Assembly: GCF_000026205.1 (NCBI RefSeq)
Contig: NC_011047.1
Span: forward strand, 310,001-374,000
From: Candidatus Phytoplasma mali
GTDB taxonomy: Bacteria; Bacillota_I; Bacilli_A; Acholeplasmatales; Acholeplasmataceae
Direction of reading: 5' to 3'
Length of the DNA: 64,000 nucleotides
In this document: positions 26,008 to 34,811 of the stretch, piece by piece
Position numbering within the stretch: the stretch's first letter is position 1
Layout of the letters: each line of letters starts with the position of its first letter
Notes under the pieces: model-generated
The model's input: only the letters and a program-made list of their open reading frames with translations
Told to the model about the DNA's origin: nothing
Databases searched by the model: none
Position numbers and translations under genes: made by a program

Positions 26008-27681
26008 ATGTATCAGTTTTTAAAACATTTTATTATTCAATTAACGCTCGAATTTTTAATAGTTATTAGTTTAATTAATCTTGCTGTTGGAGTTCATGCT
26101 GCTTATGGTGCTTTTAAGAAAACTCGGTTGCTCTCGTTTTCACATGCACACTACCGAAACTATTAGTTTTACGGATCCTCATGTATATACTTATCAATAT
26201 TGGTTACCCCATCAACCCCGCATGCTAGAGTTCACCATTTTAAAATTTTAGATTCCACAGATGTGGATCAAATATTAGCTTTATTTGGTATTCGTGGTGT
26301 TAATTGTAACGGATATTCACCTGGATTTAATCGGTTTAATGAAAGCACATTGAATTGGTATTTTAAAAATCCCGATCGATATTTAAAACATGCTTATTTT
26401 AAACCGCGTTTTAATCCTTATCAACTTAAATATCCTTATGCTGATTATCAATACACTTTAGATGATATGTTAAGTTATCAAAACGCACCATTTATCGAGG
26501 AAGCATTTATTTTTTGGGACGCAAATAAAACTTTACCGAACGAACAGGTTAATTATCATTTAGTTCCGATTACGATTGCTGGGGAGACTAATCAAACCAC
26601 AATTCGCGAACAGATTAATAATTATTTATTAAATAATCGTATAATTAGTACTACTAAAGTTATTAATCTCAATAGTTATAATATGAGTGTTGATTGTGGA
26701 TTGGTTTTACCTTTACCAGCCGGCACCTATCAAAATCAAGCTATTACTGCGGTTTATTTTGACGGCGGTATTCGAATTATCGAAAATCCTTCCAAATATT
26801 CACTCGCCGATTTATTAAAATTAACGAATGGTGCCAACAATGTTTATTTATTTACGATTAAAACTCCTCAAAAAATCAACATCATTAACCATCATGTTGC
26901 CAACATGGAAGAAATTGTTTCATTAATGCAATCTAATTATAATATTAAAATAGATGGTGTTGATATTATTCCAAGTTTTAATATTCCTATGGAAAATTGT
27001 TTATATTATTATTTTAAAAATCCCGATTCAAATCTTTTAGGAGCTTATTTTGAAGCTTATCCTAATAAATCTTATCCATATGCCGATGATACATATACTT
27101 TACAAGATATGTTGCAAAAACACGATACCATTAAAACCGCTCACGTATTTTGGTTTGATAAGGAAAAAGCTGCAAAAACCAAATACAACAAGGACTTAAA
27201 ACAATACGAAATCGATCTCCAAAATTGGAAAGATCAACGTATATTTAAAGCTGGAAATGTATATCGTATTGGAGAAATTAGAGCAATTTTAGGAAATAAT
27301 AATCGTCTTCTTTATTGTTTAGACAGAGGAAAAATTAAAAATATTACTGATCCACGTGGTGGTATAGGTGGCAAATGATATATTTATCCTCTAACTCATG
27401 ATGACGAATATCGATTGTATTATAAACATATAGCTGGATATTTTGATAGTAATTGGTATTTTGGTATATATAATAACGAAGTACCAAAATATTTTGTTTC
27501 TCAAAATAATGGCAATAGTAATTTACTTTGTATAGGTTCAATTTTATATCCAGATAGTATTAAGTTTGAAACTGATGTTAGTCTTTTTAAACCACCAACT
27601 AAACCAACTTTAGAATCATTCCAAACTGAATTTGAAAAAAAAATTGATGCTGATATTTTAAGTGGAAAACTTTTATGCTAA
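26008..27681 (+). pseudogene. secreted repeat-containing protein, interrupted by in-frame TAG and TGA
   Basis: A perfect Shine-Dalgarno (AAGGAGGTGA) precedes ATG 26008, which opens a signal-peptide-like start (FLIVISLINLAVGVHA). The same frame runs to 27681 with a TAG at 26164 and a TGA at 27376. The central 26200-27378 block has two copies of a repeat, each with YFKNPD, a YPYAD element, a TLxDML helix and a FW strand. After the TGA the frame continues sensibly (YIYPLTHDDEYRLYYKH). Between 26130 and 26240 an alternative frame reads more protein-like (ISFTDPHVYTYQYWLPHQP), suggesting compensating frameshifts. It was probably a surface or secreted protein. Confidence 0.6.
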
Positions 27682-27690
27682 CTTAACTAA

Positions 27691-27720
27691 AAGACTATAT
27701 TAACTGTAGTCTTTTTTTTA
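27691..27720 (+). terminator. terminator at the right end of the accessory island
   Basis: AAGACTATA, loop TTAAC, TGTAGTCTT (one wobble), then a run of T. Confidence 0.75.
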
Positions 27721-27935
27721 TTTAAAAATCACTTAAAGGACGAAGTGTTTCATGCTATAATAAAGTTAATAATGATATTTTTTATTTTTTAATTATAATT
27801 TTTTTATATTAATAAAAATATTTGTAAATTATTAATTTTATAATTTTAATTTTAAAAATTAATTTTTAAATAATTTAAATTTTTAATATTTTTATAATAT
27901 TATTGTTTATAAATTTTACATAGAAAGTTTTTCGG

Positions 27936-30803
27936 ATGAATCAAAATTATAAAAAAATTAACTTAAACTATTGGTTTTTTTTTAATTTATTATTTTTATT
28001 ATTTTTTTATTTTATTATTACAAAATATTATTTTTTTTCAACAATAATAAAAGATTATGAAAAAGAAAATTATATAGATAAAAATTATTTAAGTTTTAAT
28101 CAACAAAAATCTGATAAATTAGAAACTATAAAAAAAGATTTATTAAGTATTGATAAGTATCCTTTAAGTTTAATTTTTAGTAAAAAAAAATTAGAATCTA
28201 ATGATAAAATAGAAAAATTTGAATATTATTTAATTTCATTAGATATAATTAATGATAAAAATTTTAAAGAAATAACATCTCGTTTAAATAATTTTGGAAT
28301 TTATATTTATTCTTTTATTTCTCAAGAAAAATATAACTGTTTTGATTTAAAAAAAAAAACTTATGAAAAAGGTGATACATTATATTCTTTTTCCAAAGAT
28401 AATTTTTTAAAAAATGTTTTTTATAAAGAAGGAGTAATTAGTTCTTTAAATAATGATGATGAACATGATTCGGAATTTATTTTTTATGTTTATACAAAAG
28501 GTAAAGAAAATAAATTTTTTTTTAATGAAAAAGGTGAGTTTGTGGGATTTAAAAAAAAATTTATTAAAGAAAAAGATAATCAACATTTTAAATTTTTAAA
28601 TTTAGTTTTTAATGTAGATTTCATTTTGGCTTTATTGCCTCAAGAATTAATTTTAAATATTAATAAATCAACAGATATTAAAAATAAAATAAATACTAAT
28701 TTAAATAATTCTTTTATGAATAAAAAAGATTTTTTTTTATCTAAAGAACAGGATTTATCTAAAATTACTGTGGCTGTTAACTCTATTAATAGTATAGAAG
28801 ATGATGATAAAATCAGTGTACTAGGATCTGGTATTATTTTTAAATATCACAAAATAAAAGATACAGAATATGAATATTATGTTTTAACAAATCGACATGT
28901 TATTATTGATATGGATAACGAAAATGAACAAAATGTTAAAAATAAAATTTTTCATATTCAAAATAAATTTTTTTCTCCTGAAATAAAAGCTAATGTACAT
29001 TTTTATATTGATAATAATCACGAATATGATGATTTAGCAGTTTTAAAGTTTAGATATCAAAATAATTCTTTAGAAATATTAACTGATATTAATAAAATTA
29101 TCGATAATCTTGATTTTGATAAAAATTTATCCAATGATTTTTACATAGGAAATTCTGTTTATGTTCTTTGTTCACAAATACAAAAAATAAAAACAATTTA
29201 TTTTGAAGATGAATATAAAACTTTTTTTAATTTATTTAAAAAAGGGGTTATTTCGACTTTTTTTGAAAAGGAGATTATTTTTGATGTAATTATAGAACCC
29301 GGCAATAGCGGAAGTCCTCTTTTTGATTATAAAGGTTCTTTAATTGGGATTAATAAATCTTCTAGTAAACCGAATAATTTATCACAATCTATTAATATAA
29401 ATTATATTAAACCAAAAATCAAAAATATTATGGATTTAAAATCTTATAATAATGATAAAATAGCATTTTTAAATCCTAAAGATCCTGATATTATTTTAGA
29501 TACTAAAAAAAAAATTATTAATTTTCGCAATAATATATTTAATAATATTGAAGAAAAATTGTTGATTTCTTTAGAAAATATTATTTCAGCTAATATCAAA
29601 GAGTTGATTTTACCTCAATGTAATAATATTTTGAATCATAATAATTTAGTTCAATTTACTATTCAAGGTTTTAATGAATCATCTAATTTGATAGAATATG
29701 ATCCAAAAATAGAACAATTAAATATTTTTTTTGATAGTAAAAATAAAGAAGAATTTAAATATAAAATTATTATAGAAAAAACTAATTTTACAAATTCATT
29801 TATTTCGAGAAATACATATATTTTTTCATTAAATGATAATTCTGAGGATAAGGTATTTTTTATTTTAGAAAATAAATTTAATAAAAATAATTCGAATTTA
29901 TTTACAAATATTAAAAATGATATTGTTGAAAATACACATTTGCAAGAAATTTATCAACAAAAAATAAGTCAAAATATTATTAATAGTTTTGTTTTATTTG
30001 ATAATTATGATGATAATATAGGTATTATTATTGACAAAAAGAAAATAAGTACATTAAATCAAGAAAATTATTTTGTTTATTCTATTTTAACTAAAAAATA
30101 TATTAATTCTGAATATGAGAGAAAATTACAACAAGTTAAATATTTTTTATCTTCAAAATTAAAATTAAAATTAAAAATTAATAATGATTTTTTTGAAGAA
30201 GTAGGTTATATGGATAGTTATTTTTTTACTCCGGACAAAAACAATCTTTTAGGTTTAATTAAATTTAATTCTAAAAATAACTATTGCAATGTTTCTGTTA
30301 ATGATAATGAATTTATGTTGGGCGAAAATATATATGTAGTTAATAATTTTGATGATAAAAATTTTTCTTCATATTTAATAAAAAGTAATTTATCTTTTTA
30401 TAATTTGAATGATAATGTTGAAAAAAATAATGTTATTGTTATGGATTTGCCTTTTGACCAGCCTAAAATGAAAAATTTTTTTGAAAAGAAATTAAATAAT
30501 TTTTGTTTTTTTTTTGATCATAAAGGGAGATTAATTAGCATCAATAATGATTTAGATTTTTTATCTTATGAATTGTCTTTTTTTACAAAAGTTAATGTTT
30601 CATTCAAAAATATGATTTTGAAATTTCAACAAAATAAAATATTTAAACAATATTTTTTTTTGTTGCTATATTTATTTTTAACTTCGTTAGTTTTTTATTT
30701 ACAAAAGAATTATTTATGTATTATTTTGTTTTCACGATTTGATAAAATAATTTTTAAAAATATTTATTTTTTATATAATAAATGTTATAATTATAGTGAT
30801 TAG
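27936..30803 (+). CDS. membrane-anchored trypsin/HtrA-like serine protease, large
   Basis: 955 aa. N-terminal helix at 13-29; a second hydrophobic segment near the C-terminus (about 905-925). The middle has a chymotrypsin-fold protease with a full triad: H321 in YVLTNRHVIID, D366 in YDDLAVLKF, S458 in EPGNSGSPLF. GSGIIF precedes the His as in HtrA. No PDZ domain is evident. The region after 520 has no recognised domain, although HKGRLISINN near 865 and LDFLSYEL hint at a degenerate second protease-like unit. It is probably extracytoplasmic, processing surface, secreted or host proteins. It is followed by a secreted small protein gene. Confidence 0.78.
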   Translation: MNQNYKKINLNYWFFFNLLFLLFFYFIITKYYFFSTIIKDYEKENYIDKNYLSFNQQKSDKLETIKKDLLSIDKYPLSLIFSKKKLESNDKIEKFEYYLISLDIINDKNFKEITSRLNNFGIYIYSFISQEKYNCFDLKKKTYEKGDTLYSFSKDNFLKNVFYKEGVISSLNNDDEHDSEFIFYVYTKGKENKFFFNEKGEFVGFKKKFIKEKDNQHFKFLNLVFNVDFILALLPQELILNINKSTDIKNKINTNLNNSFMNKKDFFLSKEQDLSKITVAVNSINSIEDDDKISVLGSGIIFKYHKIKDTEYEYYVLTNRHVIIDMDNENEQNVKNKIFHIQNKFFSPEIKANVHFYIDNNHEYDDLAVLKFRYQNNSLEILTDINKIIDNLDFDKNLSNDFYIGNSVYVLCSQIQKIKTIYFEDEYKTFFNLFKKGVISTFFEKEIIFDVIIEPGNSGSPLFDYKGSLIGINKSSSKPNNLSQSININYIKPKIKNIMDLKSYNNDKIAFLNPKDPDIILDTKKKIINFRNNIFNNIEEKLLISLENIISANIKELILPQCNNILNHNNLVQFTIQGFNESSNLIEYDPKIEQLNIFFDSKNKEEFKYKIIIEKTNFTNSFISRNTYIFSLNDNSEDKVFFILENKFNKNNSNLFTNIKNDIVENTHLQEIYQQKISQNIINSFVLFDNYDDNIGIIIDKKKISTLNQENYFVYSILTKKYINSEYERKLQQVKYFLSSKLKLKLKINNDFFEEVGYMDSYFFTPDKNNLLGLIKFNSKNNYCNVSVNDNEFMLGENIYVVNNFDDKNFSSYLIKSNLSFYNLNDNVEKNNVIVMDLPFDQPKMKNFFEKKLNNFCFFFDHKGRLISINNDLDFLSYELSFFTKVNVSFKNMILKFQQNKIFKQYFFLLLYLFLTSLVFYLQKNYLCIILFSRFDKIIFKNIYFLYNKCYNYSD

Positions 30804-30823
30804 TAAAGAAGGAGGTGAAATAT

Positions 30824-31255
30824 ATGATGAATGTTTCGCCCAAAAAAAATTTTTTAATAATTAATTTGTTTAAAATTTTATTTATATTTATTTTATTTTG
30901 TTTTTTATTATCTCCAATTGATATTAAAGCTAAAAGTTTTAAAGATCAAGAATGTTTAAAAATTACAGATCCATTTATTAAAATTAAGCAAGATGAAAAT
31001 AATAATTTTAAATATCAACAAGAAAATATAAATAAAGTTACAGAATTTAAAGAAGTAAATAAATCATCAAACACAACGCCAATCATTAATTTAGATGTAA
31101 AAGTTAAAAAATCAATAATTGATTTAATTAATAATTTAACAGATAAATTAATAGATGTTGTTGGGGAAAAATCTTTTATATTTGGATATGTTATAAAAGC
31201 ATTTAAACCTATTATTTTATTTCTAGTTAATAATTTAATGACACAATTATTATAG
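30824..31255 (+). CDS. small secreted protein with signal peptide
   Basis: 143 aa. I chose the ATG at 30824 because AAGGAGG lies at ideal distance; the GTG at 30815 is inside that Shine-Dalgarno. A hydrophobic signal (residues ~12-30) is followed by a plausible cleavage after IKA. The mature part is Lys/Asn-rich with a C-terminal amphipathic or hydrophobic segment (FGYVIKAFKPIILFLVNNLM) that could insert in a membrane. Not recognised. It sits 20 bases after the protease gene and is probably cotranscribed; it may be its substrate or partner. Confidence 0.65.
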   Translation: MMNVSPKKNFLIINLFKILFIFILFCFLLSPIDIKAKSFKDQECLKITDPFIKIKQDENNNFKYQQENINKVTEFKEVNKSSNTTPIINLDVKVKKSIIDLINNLTDKLIDVVGEKSFIFGYVIKAFKPIILFLVNNLMTQLL

Positions 31256-31321
31256 TTATACATATAAAATAATAAATATTACGTTATTTAATTTGTTTTA
31301 ATTAATTATATATAATAAAAA

Positions 31322-31352
31322 AATGGCTACTTAAAAAGTAGTCATTTTTTTA
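31322..31352. terminator. bidirectional terminator between convergent genes
   Basis: AATGGCTACTT pairs with AAGTAGTCATT (one G-T) with A- and T-runs on the two sides. Confidence 0.75.
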
Positions 31353-32477
31353 TTATATTTTTTTTATAAATTTAATGATTCCTATTTTAATCATCATGAT
31401 TAAAGTAATATTAATAATAATTAAAGTAGCAAAAAAATAAAAATAATTTTTTGTTGATTTATTACTGATTTTTTTATCGTTTTTGTAAAAATATTTTTTT
31501 TTTATATTTAATATTTTTTTATTTTTGTTTGATACTTGAATATTTTTATTATTGATTACTTGTTCTAATATTTGTGCTAATTTAAGTGTTTTTTGATCTA
31601 TTTTTAATGACGGTATCTTTTTTTGTTTTATAACATATTCTAATTCTTTTATTTGATTTTGAATTAATTTTTTTTGATAGGAAGAAAATTCATTTTCAAA
31701 TAATTTTAAATATTTACGACTATTTTCAATATTTAGAATAGCTGTATTTTTAGCTTCTTCAATTTCTTGAAATAATAATATTTCTTGGTCAAAAATCCAT
31801 AAATGATTAATTTTAAGTTTAATTTTAGAAATATTTGATGTTTCTAATATATTTTTTAAATTTTGAATTAAAATATTAGCTTTTTGTTTTTCGTCTTTAG
31901 TTATTTCATTACTTTTTATTTTTTTTTCAATTTTATTAATTATTTCTTGTGCTTCTGTTTTCGTTTCTTCTATTTTATTTTCTAAAATTTTTTCATAAAT
32001 ATTATTAAAATTTATAAAATTAAATTTTAATTCTATTAAATTATCCTCTTTATAATTTTTTTCTAATAATTCTTTTATTTCAAAATTTAATTTTATTGTT
32101 ATATTTTTTAATGTATACAATTCTGAAGTATTTAAAAATACATGTATTTTTTCTATTTGATTCCAATTTTTAAGAAATATTTGATTTATTTCGGTTTTTA
32201 ATTTATTGGAAAAAATATTAATATTTTTTTCATATTTGGATAAAAATATTTGTAATTTATTTTTTAAATATTGAATTTCTTTTTGAATTTTTTGCCATAT
32301 TTTATTGTTATTAAAGTAATGATTGGATAATTTTTTTTTATTATTCCAAATTATTATTTTTTCTTTGTTATTGTTATCTTCTGAATAATTTTTATAATTT
32401 TTTTCTTTTTTATTATAAAAATATTCGATAAAAAAACAAAAAATTAAATAAAAAGTAATAAAATAATATTTTAAAAT
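31353..32477 (-). CDS. membrane coiled-coil protein, probable ATT start codon
   Basis: 374 aa when started at the ATT at 32477. The minus strand has a perfect AGGAGG seven bases before this ATT, and the frame is open from there to 31353. No ATG, GTG or TTG exists in-frame until a TTG at 32120, which would discard 119 codons and has no Shine-Dalgarno. The extended N-terminus is a membrane helix (LKYYFITFYLIFCFF), the middle is a long Lys/Glu/Ile-rich coiled coil, and a second helix lies near the C-terminus (FATLIIINITLIMMIKIGII). Function unknown. It is convergent with the protease/secreted-protein pair. Confidence 0.65.
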   Translation of the reverse strand: MLKYYFITFYLIFCFFIEYFYNKKEKNYKNYSEDNNNKEKIIIWNNKKKLSNHYFNNNKIWQKIQKEIQYLKNKLQIFLSKYEKNINIFSNKLKTEINQIFLKNWNQIEKIHVFLNTSELYTLKNITIKLNFEIKELLEKNYKEDNLIELKFNFINFNNIYEKILENKIEETKTEAQEIINKIEKKIKSNEITKDEKQKANILIQNLKNILETSNISKIKLKINHLWIFDQEILLFQEIEEAKNTAILNIENSRKYLKLFENEFSSYQKKLIQNQIKELEYVIKQKKIPSLKIDQKTLKLAQILEQVINNKNIQVSNKNKKILNIKKKYFYKNDKKISNKSTKNYFYFFATLIIINITLIMMIKIGIIKFIKKI

Positions 32478-32561
32478 TTTTGTGCCTCCTTTTTTAATAA
32501 TAATAATTAAAATTTAATATTGGAATATTTATAAGTATTATGAATAAATTTATATTTAAGG

Positions 32562-32567
32562 TATAAT
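32562..32567 (+). promoter_or_regulatory. -10 box of darA (leaderless or very short leader)
   Basis: TATAAT at 32562-32567 ends six bases before the first ATG (32574). Transcription would therefore begin at about that ATG. The -35 region is poor. Confidence 0.5.
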
Positions 32568-32573
32568 ATTCAT

Positions 32574-32909
32574 ATGCAAGAGAAAATGAAATTAATTTTA
32601 TCAATTGTTTCTTATGAAAACGCTAGTGAAATTCAAAATAATTTAATTAAAAAAAATTTTTTTATTACTAGATTAGCCACTAAAGGAGGTTTTTTGAAAG
32701 AAAATAATTCTACTTTTGTTATAGGAGCAAAAGAAAGCCAAGTAGAACAAATATTAAAAATAATAAAGGATTATTCTAAAAAGAAAACTCAAATGATCCC
32801 AAATAATATTATAAACCAATTTGGTGCTTATTATAATTTATCTAACGAAATTACTACAGGTGGTTCGATTACTTTTGTTTTAGATATTGAACAATTTGTT
32901 AAATTATAA
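32574..32909 (+). CDS. darA: cyclic-di-AMP receptor DarA/PstA (YaaQ family)
   Basis: 111 aa PII-like protein. Family signature: RLATKGGFLKENNSTFVIGA, and GGSITFVLDIEQF at the end. DarA trimers bind c-di-AMP in the cytoplasm; output is unknown. The first ATG (32574) coincides with the expected transcription start, so the mRNA may be leaderless. The ATG at 32586 (MKLILSIV...) is the alternative and fits the family's usual N-terminus better, with a weak AGAG upstream. Confidence 0.88.
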   Translation: MQEKMKLILSIVSYENASEIQNNLIKKNFFITRLATKGGFLKENNSTFVIGAKESQVEQILKIIKDYSKKKTQMIPNNIINQFGAYYNLSNEITTGGSITFVLDIEQFVKL

Positions 32910-32952
32910 CTATAGTTAAAAATTAATTTGAAAAAAATGAAAGGCTTTAAAC

Positions 32953-33168
32953 ATGGCATTAAGCAAAGAACAAAAAAAAATAATTATAGAAAAACATCAA
33001 CGCTTTAAAGGAGATACTGGTTCAACTGAAGTTCAAATAGCTCTTTTAGATGAAGATATTAAAAATAGTAATCATTTAAAAGAACATCCTCATGATTATC
33101 ATTCAAAAAGAGGTTTGTTTATAAAAAGTAGAAAAAAACAAAAATTATTGAAATATTTAAAATCATAA
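32953..33168 (+). CDS. rpsO: 30S ribosomal protein S15, C-terminally short
   Basis: 71 aa against the usual 88-89. Core matches: FKGDTGSTEVQIALL, then a one-residue-shorter loop, then HPHDYHSKRGLFI and RKKQKLLKYLKS. The final helix (normally ending in R-Y-x-x-L-I-x-x-L-G-L-R) is absent. No frame after the stop encodes it. S15 binds 16S rRNA early in 30S assembly through the part that is kept. It follows darA by 43 bases. Confidence 0.88.
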   Translation: MALSKEQKKIIIEKHQRFKGDTGSTEVQIALLDEDIKNSNHLKEHPHDYHSKRGLFIKSRKKQKLLKYLKS

Positions 33169-33539
33169 AAATAAAAATTTTTATCATCATTATTATTAAA
33201 AAAATAATTTAAAAAACAAATAATTAAAATTTAAAATATTTATATTTAATAAAACGATTAAATTTTGATTTATTTGTTTTTTATTATTTATTTAACTTAA
33301 TAAAATTTTACTTTTTGAAATAATTTTAATTATATCCATAATTAAATGCTGTATTTTTTTATTATTTTATATGTCATAATTATATATATTTTTAATAAAT
33401 ATTTTTAAATAATGAAATTATTTATTAAAAGAAATTGTATATTTAAATTAAAAATTTTAAAAATAAAATAAAATTATATGATTTGAAATATAATTAGAAT
33501 TTATTCTTTAATGAATTAAAAGGATTTTAATGAATTTTT
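33169..33539. other. AT-rich gap between rpsO and hisS
   Basis: 371 bases with no coding frame, no obvious terminator stem and no recognisable RNA motif. AAAAGGA lies 14 bases before the hisS ATG. Confidence 0.4.
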
Positions 33540-34811
33540 ATGATTATCAAAAAACCTAAAGGTACATACGATTTATTATTTGATGAAATATCACAATGGC
33601 AAGAATTAGAAAAAAAAGTTAAATTTTTTTTTGAAAATTATAATTATCTAGAAATTAGAACTCCCATAATAGAATACAACGAAATTTTTAATCGAACAGC
33701 AACACATTCTGATATGGTTAACAAAGAAATTTATAATTTTTATGATAAAAAAGGTAGACTTATTGCTTTAAGGCCAGAAGGTACAGCAGGTGTTGTTCGT
33801 AGTTATATTGAAAATAAATTAGACTTTAACGAAAATTTAAATAAATTTTATTATTTAGGTTCTTTTTTTCGTTACGAAAGACCACAAAAAGGTCGCTATC
33901 GTCAATTTCATCAAATAGGGGTTGAAGTTTTAGGCGATAATACTCCTTTTTTAGATTTAGAAGTTATTGCGACGGTTTCAGAAATGTTAATTTTTTTAGG
34001 ATTAAAGGATTTTAAAATTATTATTAATACTTTGGGTGATGAAAGTTCTTATAAAAAATATATTAAAGTTTTTAATGATTATATTAAAAAACAAGATATT
34101 TTTTTATGTTCTTTATGTAAAGAAAGATTAAAAAAAAATTCTTTAAGAATTTTAGATTGTAAAACTTGTGCACAAAAAAATTTTTTAAAATCAGTACCAT
34201 TAATTACGGATTATTTAAATGATTTTTCCAAACAACGTTTTGATTCTGTAATTAAAGGTTTAAAATTTATGAAAATTAATTTTCAAATTTGCCCTCATTT
34301 AGTAAGAGGTTTGGATTATTATAATCATACTGTTTTTGAAATTATTTTAAATTCAGATTCTATCGGAAAACGAAATAGTTTAGGTGGAGGAGGATGTTAT
34401 GATCGATTAGTTGAAATTTTAGGTGGTCATAAAACTTCAGGAATTGGTTTTGCTTTAGGAACTGAACGTTTAATTTCGGTTTTAAAAAAATACGATTTAT
34501 TAGAATATTCTAATAATAATCAAATAGATGTTTATTTTTTATTTTTAGATTCTAAATTATTTTTTAAATCTTTATTTTTAGTAAATCAATTAAGAAATGC
34601 CGGTATTAAAACTGAAATTAATTATCGTTTTTTACCTTTTTTAAAACAATTAAAAAAAGCTTTAAAATATAATCCTAAATACTTTGTGATTTTAGGTGAA
34701 AAAGAAGATAAAAATAATGAAATTTCTATAAAAAATACTATTAATCAAAATCAAAAAAAATTATCTCAATTAGAAATGATTAAATTTTTAAAAAAGGAAC
34801 TTGATTTATGA
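33540..34811 (+). CDS. hisS: histidyl-tRNA synthetase
   Basis: 423 aa class II synthetase of normal length. Motif 2: FYYLGSFFRYERPQKGRYRQ followed by FHQIGVE. Histidine motif: VRGLDYYNHTVFE. Motif 3: GIGFALGTERL. The N-terminus has KPKGTYDLL and ALRPEGTAGVVRSY. The C-terminal anticodon-binding domain is complete. It overlaps aspS by four bases. Confidence 0.96.
   Translation: MIIKKPKGTYDLLFDEISQWQELEKKVKFFFENYNYLEIRTPIIEYNEIFNRTATHSDMVNKEIYNFYDKKGRLIALRPEGTAGVVRSYIENKLDFNENLNKFYYLGSFFRYERPQKGRYRQFHQIGVEVLGDNTPFLDLEVIATVSEMLIFLGLKDFKIIINTLGDESSYKKYIKVFNDYIKKQDIFLCSLCKERLKKNSLRILDCKTCAQKNFLKSVPLITDYLNDFSKQRFDSVIKGLKFMKINFQICPHLVRGLDYYNHTVFEIILNSDSIGKRNSLGGGGCYDRLVEILGGHKTSGIGFALGTERLISVLKKYDLLEYSNNNQIDVYFLFLDSKLFFKSLFLVNQLRNAGIKTEINYRFLPFLKQLKKALKYNPKYFVILGEKEDKNNEISIKNTINQNQKKLSQLEMIKFLKKELDL

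Noticed and set aside
26008-27681. Genome-wide reading of TGA as tryptophan
   Set aside because: ychF and rpmB end in TGA at the expected lengths, and TGG is used for Trp throughout, so the code is standard. The single TGA here is treated as local.
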